Notes: generated from the sequence alone by a model not told the origin. Positions 26,707-42,200 are shown, numbered from the stretch's first letter. The stretch is 64,000 bases of DNA from Argopecten irradians (GCF_041381155.1 NC_091134.1:64100902-64164901); one strand, 5' to 3'. Numbers and translations are program-made.

Positions 26707-27720
26707 ACCGAAACTCCGCTTCAAAATTTGTCAATATCTTCATTTTTGGTATTTTATTCTTTTTCTAAACATTCCGCTTCTTGGTTTTGTGAAAGATTGA
26801 TTGAATAATTTTGGTGATGCCCCGCCAATAACTTTTATTGTTAAGATTCCAGATATGAGTATTGATTCCTTTGTAAATAGCATTTGTTGTGCATCGAGGA
26901 AATGTATAACGATATATATATATCAAATATATTTTTGTGAAAAAATCCATAATAATAATGTGCATACACACCTTGTTAAAATTTAATAAATGTCTGTCTT
27001 TTCTATGTCGTTATTGGTTTTATTGATAACTAAAGCAGTGCCTTTGTGCCTTGATACCTTCTGCATTATTGTTTTATATTGAACAGGTAATGAGAAGTTT
27101 GGCGTTGCACATGTTCCTTTCACTTTAACTGAACTTTGACCACAGGAAAGTACAACAAATTGCAAAATTTTATCGAAAACTTACAACTTCAGATTTCTAT
27201 TGACACATACTTATATTTAGAATCGTTGCCTGAATTATATAAACTCGTAAACCAGCAGCATTACCAGTTATTTACTTAGAATAATGTAGCATTGGGCTTG
27301 GCACAACCAACTTACGCCACAATACTACTTTTTTCTTAATGTGAAGCAAAAATAGAAATGGCTTGGCGGGGTCAAAGCATACTACGAGAATAACCAAAAC
27401 ATCAGACAACACGGGTCTTTTTTGTGTTAACGTCCTCAAATAATCTATATTTGCTAGACCCATATATTGCCATTCGTCTAGAATAACGCTTCAAAACGTT
27501 AAAATCATGTAATAACAAGATACGAATAAGCATATTTTCTCCATTACTTTATTTGAAAATTAAAGCAGTGATTAAAAAGAGAATTGTTTAATACTCGTAA
27601 TGAAAGAGAAAACACAAGAAAAAAAAAGTTATTTCAGTTTAAATGTTATAATTTCCAATGACATATCTGTTTACTTTATATAACGATTATATAACGAAGA
27701 CAAAGCAAAGATATCGAACA

Positions 27721-27840
27721 ACGACTGGCGAATTACCGTGAATACCAACAACGACTGGCGAATTACCGTGAATACAAACAACGACTGGCGAATTACCGTG
27801 AATACAAACAACGACTGGCGAATTACCGTGAATACAAACA
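27721..27840. repeat. four-copy 30-bp minisatellite
   Basis: Four head-to-tail copies containing ACGACTGGCGAATTACCGTG. They are identical except for one C/A difference at the first junction, which suggests recent expansion. Confidence 0.95.
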
Positions 27841-28340
27841 ACAATGGATATACAGGTCCTTTACAAAAATCACATCAGTACCCGTGGTGAATACTTTCAA
27901 AACTCAAACGAAAAATTTCATTGCATTCACTATCTTTTTTCCTTTTTCTCCAAATATTCTGGAAATCTTGGAAATCCGTTGCAAATACAGAAAGACAATA
28001 CAAAGAACAGAGAAACGAATGAAATTAAAAACGGACGAAAAAAACAACTTGGGGTAAATAGACAAACGTACGGACGAACAACTTTTGTTGTTAGATTGTT
28101 AAGTGTTTGTTGGACTCAACGCTCACTACAAGAATTTAGCCAGAATCACTAATAATGGGTGCTAGGGCAATATTTTTTCTTCTCTTATTTCTTAAAAGAA
28201 ATATTTTGTCACGTAAACGGTGTTAGGCCAATGAAGTGCTCACACTTTTTTCCGAAGACGAAGTACATGTATGTAAGTCTAGTTAGTAAGCGGGTATTAA
28301 GCTAGCGAAGTGCTGAGAATTTTTTCCAGAGAGGAAGTAT

Positions 28341-28526
28341 AGCCCCTGTTTCATCCTTCACTGAAGGAATATCTTAACCTTAATAACTCCTTAGAAAAGC
28401 ATTACAAAATTTAAGGAAGTTTCTTAGTTAATAAAAAACATTCCTTAAATTCTGCAATGCTTCCCTATGGACTTGTTATGTTAGGGAATTTCCTTAAGTT
28501 AACGGGTGTTAATGAAACTGGGGCCT
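28341..28526. mobile_element. short MITE-like terminal-inverted-repeat element
   Basis: Left end GCCCCTGTTTCAT and right end ATGAAACTGGGGC are inverted. Inward, AAATTTAAGGA and TCCTTAAATT also pair, so the ~186-bp unit folds into one imperfect hairpin. There is no coding capacity. Confidence 0.65.
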
Positions 28527-31500
28527 TATTTGGGAGATAATAATCCGACAATGTTCCCACTGCACCTATTTTATATGAGTGGATAGAAAACAAATCAGAG
28601 TAGAAATTGGGACATTCGAAAGGTTCAAATAATTGTTCTTGTAAATCAAGATTATGAGAATCCTAAAATATTTTCGCCCGAGTCTCAAACCAAATCAGGA
28701 AGCTAATTAAACAGGACCAGTTGATGTGTTCTATTTAGTTAGGTAACCAGGAAAATGCGTTTCATTACCTGTCTTATTCTGAACAATTTCATTAAAATAA
28801 CTGGACGTAGTCTGTCTGTTCAGACTCATTAAGTGACGAACATTAAAGGAAACGTTTTAGATTTTACAGCTCAGATAACGATCGTTATTATCTTTGCTCA
28901 CATTATCTTGAACCATTTTATCACTTTTTAACAACCATGGTTAGTTTCAATCTGTGTCTATTCAAAGTTAATTAAGCAATAAGATTATTATATAACATTT
29001 ACAGACATTTCAGACTAATTTTAGATAATAGATGGAGTTATTGAGGAATATAAGCGATGATTAAAAACCTTTGGGTACAGCAAAGTATGTAGAAACAGCC
29101 TTAACCAGCGCGATAAAAAGGTTACGACCGTTAGAAATCATTCATAGAAACACGATGCTAATTCAATATATAGATTTTATTTGCGCTAAACTGTTGAAAC
29201 AGACGACATTAGCAGCTGTTGAAGTGATGAGAAACCACAGAAACATGTCTCAGAATCAATATCAAATCCCTGATCTACAGAAAATAGACACGCCTTCGTG
29301 CGCTTCTATTACGTCATGCCAAGGCCATTTAGTGTATTACATTGCGATTGATTCTTTTTAATTTTTAATCACCGTTACATCAAGATGATGTCAAACCTCC
29401 CATATTCAATTTGACATCTTAAACCATGGATATAAACCCCTTGTACTTTTTAATACGGATTCGTTGTATTACAAATTGCGGAGTAGTGATTTTGATACTT
29501 TTTAAAGTGAATGCAGCACGAACTGACACCATATCATTAAATGTGTGAATCCATCCTAACGGGACAAAGCGTTGTCGATTCATTAATCCTTGTCTCTGTT
29601 CATAATGTCTTATCATATTTCTATTCGATAGAAACATAATCTTGTATTTTGTCATTTACACTTTATCAGTTTTCCTTTTCCTTTTAAACACACATTCTTT
29701 GAAAGTTGAAGTTACAGTTATTGCGAACTGAACCAGCACCTAATCGTAAAAGCGTGGGTTTATCTTTGGAGACACCTGTAGTAGTTATCGTAAAAAGAAA
29801 TCTAAAGATTACCCAGCGAAGAGGCTTAAGTGTATTTATCAATGTGACTTAATTGCCACGCCAGCAACCGTTCAGAAATGTGCAAGGACCTTGGTGACGG
29901 ACCGTAACTGGCAGTGGTGGATTACGTCTATCGGGAGCATTGACGTTTCGGCACTAACAAATTCATGTGACGTAGTCTATTCCGTTATCTACATCTTTTT
30001 ATATTCAGTAATTTATAGACAGACAGCTTCTAAAAGATAAACACACTTGCAACTGGCACTAAAATTCATTTTACACCAACGAATCATTACTTTTTGCACA
30101 TCGTATTAACAATCGACTTCGCTTACGATGAGTAAAATAACATTTTCTTGGTTGACAAAACCTTTATACTACATTCCTCTTGCACGTGACTACGAAAGAA
30201 GCAGGCATGTTGGACTAACCTATGAAAATACTGGAAATAAAGTTGACCGTTTAATTAAATGTGACTTACAATTGCCAAGTACATGCATGATATCAATTTG
30301 AGGTTATTCATAAACGTTTATTTAGTAGTATCTGACAGTATCGAATGGATAAAAAAACATATTGCCTTTACAGCGAGATGTCTCCCTATGTTGCACGAGT
30401 CAACAGTATCATCAACAGCTGTGTTGGTGTGGGTGTCACATCTAACAGACGGCATGGCCAGGCATTAACACAGACCTCGTTAAACGGAACCCAACATGAT
30501 CACCTTTATCCGAGACAGGCATTACCGAGATTCCACAAAAGACTAATTCTGATGAAGCCCTAGTCGTTTATTGATTAAATCAGGCAACGATTCAACATTA
30601 GCCTTTTTCAAACGACAGCGAAATGCTGTGTTTTACGCTAGACTTCATTTCAATTTCACAACTGCGAATCAAAAAAAAAAAAAAAAAAAAAAAATCTGAA
30701 CCTCACATTGTAGGCAGAAGATGGGAACTCAGAAGGCCCAAGAAGTCATATCAGTCGTTGTTTTAACATATTTGGGTAAAACTGACATACTGTGTGGATC
30801 TCAACATTAAATCTTTCGTTCGGCTTATTTCAAAATAATGCTTAAAAAAGAAAAAGTGCATGCCATCACAAAGCATTGTTTAAAGCATTTACTAAACAAA
30901 AGACGGCACCAAAGATGTCTAGGGAATAAAAATAGGATGTTCTCTAGAATGAATAAGGTTGAAGCCGCTCCCGTGTTTTAATATGTAAATTATACTTTTG
31001 TTAGCCGTGCGGCTGTAGCGATGGCATTCCGTTCGCAGAGTATTCTACGCACACTATAACGCGTTTTGGTATGAAAATCACGTGGTGGCGTACGTCATTA
31101 CGAAAATATGCACGTGCCATGGTGTCGTCTGCCCCGTAACTAATGTAAAATAACAAAACACCATTGTATTTGTGTTTCTTTTAACAATGACATGCAAATT
31201 TTGAGCATTTCAAAGTAGTTTGGGTGTTGTAGCTTTGAATTTGTGTTTGCCATTAAGATTTATCTTCCTACAGGCGGATATTGTAAAGAAATAGTCTTGA
31301 AGACAGGTATCCTTTCTGAACAGTGACGCCTTAATTAATAAAAAAATGTAAATTAATAATATGGATAGTTATCAATTTATTTACTAAACATAATTCTCAG
31401 TGTATTCACCCGGTTATGTTGTGTTGGTAAAGAACCTCATTGCAGTAATTCAAAACGTCATTTCCATCTATACAAGCCAAGACAGGCTTCCTTTTGATGC

Positions 31501-34500
31501 AGATTTCAGCCAAAGTTCAGTCAGCCAAACCAGGCTGTTTACCCCGGGCCATGACTTAGACGGTAACTACGGGATCCGTGTTTATGGAGCAATAGCAATG
31601 CTATCACAAGACGCTCACAGACCTCGTTTATTGCATCAAGCTGCAACGACCAAAAGGTACAACTGAAATATTATACAAGCATGGCTTGAATAATAACTTG
31701 TTACGTTTGATAATTGGAAGCCAACGCTTCGGGGATGTGAAACTGATATAGAATTTGTGTAAATATAGGTTTGTCATTGCAGATGTTATTGACAGACACA
31801 GCGTCATTTGTATCGAGAACGGCAATGAAACCATGTATAGTGTTTCCTGTATTGCAACTTGGCACAGTTTTATATAAATCATACAATGGATGACGCAAAA
31901 GGGTGTGGTGTCACGGTAGACGTTACTATGGTTTTAACGTTGTCATTAGCACGGGTCCAATTTATAGAGCGTGGCATTTCTAGAAAGATCTACAGCAGTC
32001 AATGAATCGTCTTGCACTTATATTTATTAGAGATATTAAAGAGCGAACGGTTTCGACGATTACCCTATCGTGTGTTAGTGATAACGGTGGACCGTCCTGG
32101 AATTCACCTGTCAAGTCTAGCTCCGACATACGAGTTCAGTCAATGTTATTAGGTTAACACATACAAGGGATGGATGTTGAAAGCAAACTGTACGAACCCT
32201 ACCGGCGTACATTATTTCTGTCTAAAACAATTAAGGCAATCCGATTATCTGGCGGAAATGGTCGATTTATAAACCGTCTCTTACACTAGTATCGGTAATG
32301 GGTGGCTCTCAGTGTGGTCAAAGTGAACATGTGGACAGTAATGGCAGATAGAGCCGGATATATCGCCACTCTGGCTCCGATTTTCATCGTCATTGTTATC
32401 AGACGTTGGGATGGAACATACCAGCGTCAAATGTCGTTTCTGCAATGAATCATTGTCCAAACACATGTACCTATATGGAAAGGTTAAGGAAAGCATAGGA
32501 AAATATGTTTATAAGTTCAAGGCCATTCTGTGCAAATTTGTGTACTGAACATTTTCGTATACGTGGAAAAAAATATTCATAGAACGCAAACGCCAACAAT
32601 TACAACAGCTTCATCAGTGGATGTTATCGGCCGTTTGATTTTCTGTCTAATCTGATATGCAGAACATGGACATTGAGTAATTATAGTAAAATTCTGAGTC
32701 CATAAGAATATGGTGAAGTCAATTTTCAATGACTTGTCCTCCTTCTGACTTCGCTGAGTTTTTTTTTTCTAAAGTCGTGATAAGCGAATCAAAACCGCAA
32801 AGCATTTGTCATTACACTAAGCTTATATTCTTCAATCACCGATAACAAATCGAAAGTAAGAAGTGGTCTTCCACACATGTAGTTATAGTTCTTTTTTGTT
32901 CTGGTTGGTAAGAGACATTTGTTGTTTTTTGAACGGCTGCATCAAAATATGTTCTCGAACATAATAGATATTTTTTTTTATTACGCATTTGTTAGGTAGT
33001 ATGATGGCAATGACGTTCTAGATTTAGTTGCACGGCCGCCTGATAACTCAATGACAACGAGACGTATTTTATCGCCGAAATGTCCGCTGTTCTATAAAAT
33101 ATCGGCAAGTTGCATTCCAATCGTACAACAGAGAGGAGATTACGACTGCCAGAGGACAATATATACATACATAGACTCCTGATTAGCAATTACAGTAAAC
33201 TTATACACGTGGATCTTGACTATCTAGAATACTTTCATCTGATTATGGATCAACTTTTCATGAAACATGAATATAAACGTTGTAAATAGGTAAATTATGG
33301 CTCTTATCTTTATAAGACTCCGCATTTGATGACAGACGATAATGACGATTGGTAGCGATCGATAGAATGATGGCACGAGTTTAGTGTAGAATATACCGTA
33401 TACGATATGACATCAACAATATATATACAAGAGTACCTGGTATATCAGAAGGCAGTCCTGTAAAAGTCATCCTTTCATATGTTTCAGCGAAACGTTTACG
33501 TACAAATGTATGTGTTTCATCACAATGCAATCGCAACATCAGATTGGACATTATCCATACAGCACGTGCAAAACGTGGGCAACGCAAAAACCCGCGAAGA
33601 GACGATAAACCTTAACAACGTTTAATATTTATATGACGGGTAACGAGAAACTTGTGATAATCTTTTCTCTGGTTCTACTTTTCTATCTCAAAAAGACAGA
33701 TTTTACAGATTATTTGCATGTGAGAATTCCCTACTAAGACTATGAGGGAGCGCTGTATGTTGGTTATGCCGGATAGATTGTTTTGTGATTTTGAAGATTC
33801 TAATCAGACATTAATGTTCTGATGATAAAAACACCACAAATGGTTATATTTATGGTTAATTACATATCTAACATACAGTTATTCAATATATTTACCGCAG
33901 TACTCGCATAACAACAAAGTATTAAGTGTTGCTCTTTAAATAATATTATTTATTGGTATATTTTAAAGTGAACAGTCGGGCAAGGATGGCTAAAGTCGGT
34001 AAAAATGGTGTGAATGTATCCAGTATCATTTCTTATGAAATAGAAAAATAAAATCTCTCGCCAAAACTGTCTGCGTAGGAAGAAATTAATTTAAAGAATA
34101 GGAATCCTAAAACGTCCTCCCGGCTGACTATGTCCGTGGTTACATTTACACGCAGCCTCGCTTTCAATGCTTTCAACTTTCCTTTACTTTAATGGTCAGA
34201 ACTGGAAAACTTAAGCAGAACTAGGCCATCGTATTAATATGTGAGAACTTTTGAAAGGCCAATGAACGCATTTAGACTGGTTTTCTTTGCCCGACTATTC
34301 ACTTTAACATCTCACTTATCCAAAAACACCACAAACAAATAACAACAAAACATAGGAATAATATCAACATTTTACCAGTAAATAGCATTGTTGACCTTGT
34401 AAAGTACAGTTACCAAAGGTCAAAACAAAACAAAATCCAAAGTTAAGATGGGAACATAACAATAAACTACAAACATATGCATCATACTCAAGCTTGTCAG

Positions 34501-36078
34501 GGCAATATACATATACTTTCTTTTTGCTTCAAACATAGCTTCTATACAGCATACAAATGTAGATTATCTGTCATGAGTTTCCCTTCATATACTAGAATAT
34601 GTGATCCTTTTGGAGTGTTTCATTTCTTTTTTTTCTTTTCGAGTCTGTGTTGTGGACAGTGAATGTGGATGAACACTTGTAAATACACTGGGTTTTAGTC
34701 TCAGGCTGATTTAGACACGCCATTATGGAGAGACACACTGAAAGTCATGAATCTCCCACCAAAAGCGAAAGATCAGCAACACTGCTGTTCCAAAAGGGAA
34801 GTAACTTATTCTAATATAATATGAAATTAAGGGGAGATAACTTGTATTTTGAACCAGGGGAGATAAATCAAAATACCTAATATCAAAGAGAGGGTGAATA
34901 CATGTTATGAAATTAGCACAATGTAGCAGTTCTTATAGAGTATATAGTATATATGTTAATTTCAATAGAACTGAATGTTCTCACATTAATATTCTAGCCA
35001 AAGCTTTTGCCATCTTGGAAAAAAAATTGTGCGTAGCTATTTGCTCTTAACTATAACAGATCTTAAAAAACGGAATATTTGGGATCAAATCCTCTGAAAG
35101 ATACAGTCAAACCTCAGAATCTGTCTATACTACAATGTATAGTCATGTAGTCTAAGGAAACTGCCACATACAGGGCATATTCACACCAAGTACAAACACA
35201 GCACTTGGTAAAACAACATTGTTAAACTATTGGTCTTCAGGTCTCACTTATTTCATTGATGTATATGATGACACATCCTGCTTCTTTAAGTAAACCTGAT
35301 ATAACTACTAAAACAGCATTTACCAACTCAACATTTTCTTAAATGAAAAACGATTAACCATTTTTAAGGATAACTTTTTGTGAAAGATGCTTTGAAAAAG
35401 TGTCAGAAAATCTTGCAACTATATATGTTGGAAGTAGATAATAAACCATTAATTCAAATACTGATATACCAAAGACCTTTTAATGAATCAACTTTAATAT
35501 TATATAAAACATGCTAATATCTGTTATTGCACTTGTGAAATAAAAAGATAGCTTATCTTGCTTCCAAGTTAAAAACAAAATCATTCAAAATATTCAACTC
35601 CCTTCCTTAAATGAAGTTTCATTTTGACAATTTTGTTATATAGATTAGCACTAAAACATGCTTTTCTTCCATTTTCACTTCTAATGATTATATTAAGCAT
35701 ACAAAGAGACTGATAAGATAGGAGAAGCAACTCTGTCAATAAGATAGGAGAAGCAACTCTGTCATTTTCATGAAAGCTATCAGAGTAATCTCCCATAGGG
35801 AGTGGATGTGGGGGGATACTATATGTGTATATATAGTTATACATGCACTCACAGGAAAATTATCTGGTGTAAGGTGGAAGACAGAAGGAACAATTTTGCT
35901 TTTAAACATTTCCTCTACACAGTCCTGCATACATTCAAGTGAAGCCATTTACTTCTCTCTGAAATTGCCTCTGTTAGTTCTTAGAATTTCCCTCAGAAAT
36001 AAAATGACTTTGTAGTAAGTTCATGTCACCCCTTTTACTTCCTTGTATTCCATTCCAATATTTGTATACATAAGTTCC

Positions 36079-36230
36079 TCAGAGGAGCTGTGTCACATAC
36101 TTGCTCTCTGTATCATCCAGGAAGAGGGTGCTGAACACATCGTTAGAGAAGAAAGGGTGATATTTCACAGCCCTATCACAGTCTGGCATAAAGTTCACCT
36201 CACATAACACTGGTCTTATTACCTTCTCAC
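36079..36230 (-). CDS. TTLL12: TTLL12 exon 14 (terminal)
   Basis: Acceptor GTGTTGTAG. Completes Gly589, then [18 protein letters not shown] and [14 protein letters not shown], ending TQLL and TGA at 36079-36081. The EVN motif is the metal/ATP-site signature of TTL domains. Confidence 0.97.
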
Positions 36231-39200
36231 CTACAACACAGGTAAATCATAGATCCTTTACAGATATCCTGTATTCTCAATATGTCTTAAATGCTTTTCA
36301 TTTTAACGAACTGTGTACAATTAATCTAGTTATAGCAATATACTGAGGAAAACTCCTGTTAAGGTTGTAAATTATCAGATTCCAAAGTCATTTGTTGTCA
36401 TGCAACTATAATAAAACAAACAAACCTTTTTGGCCTTTTCCCCATCTCAGCAATAGATCAACAGCATACAGTGCACGTGACTGGGGGTTGTGGGCGATCC
36501 CCTGGGGAGGAGGGAGAGCTGTAGCTCCCTGGAATATCTCCCGAAACATCTGGAAGATACTTTCCTGGAATTCAACATAAATACATGTTAACTCACAATT
36601 CACAGCTATTTTTTATCTTGCTGATCATACTAAGTAACGTTTGTAAAGATTTTAATTCATATGATAGTGTTAAGTCTTACTTGTTAAATCCAGTAATAAA
36701 AACTATGATCTCCATTTAATTAGGGGTTCTTGGCATCTTCTATTTGGCCTTGAATACATTTTATCTTACAATTGAGCTTTTTTGTTGGTATCATATACTA
36801 TAATTTCTAGTTCTTACAGCGCCGTTACAATAAGCGTATGTGTGACGGCCAGTCTAGTAGGTGGTTCGCTTGATTGGTAGCTAGTCAGGTTGCATGGTAG
36901 CTAGTCAGTTTGCCAACAACATTCAATAAGCTGTGTAAGCATGGCTCTCATTGGCTGTCCCTTCAATGTAGGAGCGGAGCTAAAACAGTTCGAAATGTCT
37001 GTCGTCGATTACTACATAAAATGATCGGCATCGTAAGCTTCATAATTTAAATAGGTTACACAAATACATTTTAATTACCTCATGTATAGACTCTAAATCA
37101 GCGCTAATCAGTGAAGTACGTATGGAAAGAGCTACTGTAGTAGTGGAAAAGTCAGTCAGAAATTGTACGGAAAAGAAATCACCTGCTTCTGACTAATTAT
37201 ACATGTAACTTTACCGCAAGGTGTGTGAAACCAAATCGGGTACAATGTACAACTGACCACCATGTCTTGTCAAAATATATTTCGATAAAACACGGCTTTG
37301 ACACATACCTGGATGTTAGTAGGGGATGCTATTCCAGCTGTAGGCGTAGATTTTTTTAAACTTTGTCACCAGTATTTAATCAGAAAGATGCATTTGAATC
37401 TGCTAAAATCAACCTACATTTTGTAAACTACCGCCGCGCATGCGCCAACATCCGAGAACATTACCTCAAATATAACTCAAATTAAATTATAATATTTAGG
37501 CAATGCATACAAACTCAAAGTCTACAATTAGAATAACATCCCCTAATACATGTAACATCCAGGTATGTATCAAAACTGTGTTTGATCGGAATATATTCTG
37601 ATAAGACATAATCTATTGTCAGCCGTACCTGATTTGTTTTTCCACTCCAAACGGACCTTGCAGCGGAAAAGTCAGTCAGAAGGTACAACAGTAGCTAACG
37701 TTAGATTCGGCTGTGACATTACATGTAACATTAGAATGGATACAATAGATCTAAACCCAACACATTAATAAACACGATGAAAAGTTTGATCCATTGGAAC
37801 GATGGTAGATACATAACGTTACGCTACAGTATGACTACTCCCCGAAATTGAGAGAAATTGCCAATAATTTATGAACAAAACATCCTCAAAACACTCGCTT
37901 AATTAGTGAAACAAAACAATTTCGAATTTTTAATACAGTGATTGAATGTATACATTGTAAAAAATAAATAGTACACAACGTGATCAAACACATTGTACAA
38001 CAGAGTCGGGTATGAACATCAAAGATCTGCTGGCTCCGCCTACTTCTCAATGTTGTCAGTCAGGGGGCAATCAGTCAGGCTGCCCATGCTTCAGCCAATC
38101 AGTACCTTCGTTACATGCCACCTAAAATCTAATCTACTGCATCAGTTACCAGCCTACTAGATCAGCTACCAGCCAATGTGTCTATTGAGTGAATGAATGT
38201 AAACACGAACACTTGTTGTAACGGCGCTGTAATATCTCTGATGGACACACTACAGTCAATGTACCTTTCTTCCTATGAAATCTGATTATCTTAACTGAAT
38301 TCAGCTGGAAAGTTTTCTGGTGTTACCAGACACACAAGTTCTATAAATACATACCTCCACTCCGTCCCAGGGATAGGCCGGGTACTGGTTCTCAAACATG
38401 GGTATAAAGTCATCGTAGTGAATCTGAAAAATCATCACTACATTAGTTAACACATTTATGATCTTTGTTTGTTCTTTTGATTAAATTAACGTCCTATTAA
38501 CAGCCAGAATCATGTAAGGACGGCCTCCCATGTATGCAGTGAGTAGCGTGTGAGAAGTGTGTGGTGCATGTTTTGAAAGACTGCAGTAAATTCTTATTGT
38601 GGCTTATTTTAAATTGAAACTTTTGCCCTTTTTATAGCGCTATATGACTGAAGCATGCTGCCAAAGACACCAAGCAGCACACCCCACCCGGTCCCATTAT
38701 ACTGACAACAGGGTACTCCCTTAATGCTGAGGGCTAAGCAGAAGCAGAAACTAGATTTTTATAGAATATCATGTGTCTCGGTCAGGGGACAGAACCTAGA
38801 GCCTTCTTCACAGGGGCATTCAACAAAAGGCCAAACGCGAAGTGGTGTCAAGGGAGATACTAGGTAGAAGAAACTTAGTTAGAAAGAAGAGAAAAGATAA
38901 GATCCTACATTTAGTTGCCTTTTAAGATCATGCAATAGGGGAAGTAGGTACAGTTCTTGAACTCTTGCCTGCAGGGTACACATTTACGATAATTCCTGTA
39001 TATATATATATATTTACCTGTTTTAGGTTAATTCCCCCTTCCACATAATTCATTACAGTGAAATGTTTCTCATATTCATCAAAGTGGTCCAAGGAAAATG
39101 GTCTGTTCAAAAGAGAAAACAAAACACTCAAATCAGAGCACTTTTCATCTCATCACAGTTTGTTTTCAGATATTCCAATATCATTACATGTATATACAAC

Positions 39201-42200
39201 TTGAGTAATAAGTAATTTGAATTGCTAAATTTCAACATTTTTCACAGTGAATCACCCTTTTAATCTAAAATTTAAGTATTTATATCAAAAAGTTTTTCAA
39301 CAAGTAAAATCTTATCACAGTTTTGCTCAGGTACAATATTCTTCAATATCATGACATGTACTTACAACTAGAGTAATTTGATATATTTTTCAATATGCAA
39401 GTTAATTCTTTCTTTGGAAAGGTTAATAATAGTATATCCAAAGTCTGAATATTTCTCCGTATTAAAGGGTGGTTTGATTTCAAAACCTACAAGCAAAGCA
39501 CTCTGCTTATGACTCGGATAACTAAATTTGATAACTTACAAATGGAATGTAACATTATGTTATTAACAGCTATTATGGTAAAAGTTCTCAAAAAGGCAAG
39601 CCTGCTGTTTGTCTATAATAATTAGAAAAGGTTCTGTTACAGACCCTCACTTTTAAAATTTTAGTGTAAAGGACTAGATATGTTAATGGCTCTTTTTGGC
39701 CCCTAAATCTACCAAATTTCAAATTAAGTATTTAGAAATGAAGTTGCTGCATTTGAAATATTGAATACGCCCCTGATAAAGACTTGATATTTTTGTTAAC
39801 AGAAACTATGTTTTTGCTATATAACCATGGTAACTTTGCATAAATTATGCCTAGTCCTTTATCCTTATAATGACTACTGTAGAATGTATTTAGAGTTATC
39901 TTATGTTACGGTTTACTTACTTGTTTGCAAATCTCAGCCAGAACACCCGATATACAAACAGTTTGAGGGGTTTGACGCTGGAAAGAAGGACGACATAGCG
40001 GATATCAAACTTGACGTTGCCCACCTCCTCACGGAAAAACAACACGGGATCCTCTGCGTATTTACAGGCTACCTATTAACAGATAAATTTGGTGTCAAAT
40101 TAACACACAGAATATCAAAATAAAAAATCATGGATCTGTAGGCAATGAGATCTGGCGGCAAGATCATGAAACAGTCTTAAGTCTAAAACAGTCTTAAAGT
40201 TAGACTTATTCAATCACATAGGATGTATAATGTAGTAAACTCCTCTAGAACTATATGTATTGTCTATTGTACATTAAAGTACTAGTAAACTCCCCTAGAA
40301 CTATATGTATTGTCGACTGTACATTAAAGTACTAGTAACCTCCCCTAGAACTATATGTATTGTCTACTGTACATTAAAGTACTAGTAACCTCCCCTAAAA
40401 CTATATGTATTGTCTACTGTACATTAAAGTACTAGTAAACTCCCCTAGAACTGTATGTATTGTCTACTGTACATTAAAGTACTAGTAAACTCCCCTAGAA
40501 CTATATGTATTGACTAATGTACATTAAAGTACTAGTAAACTCCCCTAGAACTATATGTATTGTCTACTGTACATTAAAGTACTAGTAAACTCCCCTAGAA
40601 CTATATGTATTGTCTACTGTACATTAAAGTACTAGTAAACTCCCCTAGAACTATATGTATTGTCTACTGTACATTAAAGTACTAGTAAACTCCTCTAGAA
40701 CTACATGTATTGTCTACTGTACATTAAAGTACTAGTAAACTCCCCTAGAACTGTATGTATTGTCTACTGTACATTAAAGTACTAGTAAACTCCCCTAGAA
40801 CTATATGTATTGTCTACTGTACATTAAAGTACTAGTAAACTCCTCTAGAACTATATGTATTGACTACTGTACATTAAAGTACTAGTAAACTCCTCTAGAA
40901 CTATATGTATTGTCTACTGTACATTAAAGTACTAGTAAGTTCCTCTAGAACTATATGTATTGTCTATTGTACATTAAAGTACTATCTCACTGAAGCCTAC
41001 ATGTATTTTGAGGACACCCAACAGAACAAAATTTCCAGTCATACTAAGCTTGACAGCTCTTTACATGATATACAACTGAATAGGGCTGAAGTAGAAATTT
41101 CCAAGAATATGATAAATACAGGTCAGGTGTTTTCTACTTCAGACCTATTCAGTTGTATATCATGTAAAGAGCTGTCAAGCTTAGTATGACTGGAAATTTT
41201 GTTCTGCAAGTGCAAGTGTTTTGCACATGTTTAATTATCATTGGCCTGAGGTTTGTTTAAAACTTTTTATTTCATTAACATTTACTATAGAATTAGCAAT
41301 AGATCCATGTGTGCCACAAGGGAGGTAACTCTAATGTTATGTCATAATAAACTGTCATTCATTCAGACGACACAAACTGGTTAATTTTAGCAGCAATACA
41401 TGTGTACAATGTGTGATGAACAAGACGACAAAAAGGTTAGCCAAACTCCCAGGTCTTTTAGTACACAGTGTTATATGTATACCTGAAAACCAAAGTGGAA
41501 ACGAGACTCAAGATTGGAAAAATGGTTCTCAGCTGAAGAGAAGAGTTCCCAGAGAAGAGATTATAACCATGTAGACAAATAGAAATTTTGAGGCATCCAT
41601 TACTTTATCAAGTCCTATAATGAATACTTACTTTTGGTCCCGAGTCCGGGAGACGTGTGATCTGGTCGAGGTTGTTGGTGATGTGCATGTCCAGACCCCT
41701 GGCTAGATTCCATGGTTTACATATCCAATGGTTGTCCAATCCTCTGTAGCAGAATCAGCTTTTATTTATATGGTGTGTAGCATATCTAGTCCTAACATAG
41801 GCATAATTTTAGCCATATATGTAACTATTTTTCTTATCACTTAAACAAGAGGCCCCTCTTGCCAAGAGAGCCTGTATCACTCACCTGGATTGTAATGCCA
41901 AGTAATGTTCTGAATACAGGTTCATTGTTTCTTTTCTGAATGATTTTGAATATTTACCTCTAATTCCCCTATTGGGCCTTGCCCCTTCTGCCCCCGGGGG
42001 GTCAGAGCCAAAAATTTATACAAGTTCTGTTCCCCTTCCCTCAAGGATGTTTGTGGCCAAATTTGGTAACAATTCATGCAGAACTCTAGGACAAGTAGCG
42101 ATTTATAGGATTTATCTCTAATTCCCCTATTTGGCCCCGCCCCTCCTGCCCCTGAGAGGTCAGAGCCAAAATTTATACAAGTTCTGTTCCCCTTATCCTA

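Larger units (their letters stand above)
26740..36078. other. intergenic stretch between two convergent genes
   Basis: No gene recognised on either strand. It holds a 30-bp minisatellite (27721-27840), a MITE-like hairpin (28341-28526) and a poly-A tract (about 30670-30694). The TTLL12 3'UTR must begin at 36078 and run leftwards. Its poly(A) site was not located with confidence. Confidence 0.5.

Noticed and set aside
40233..40983. CRISPR-like array
   Set aside because: Units are directly abutting with no unique spacers, in a eukaryotic intron; it is a minisatellite.
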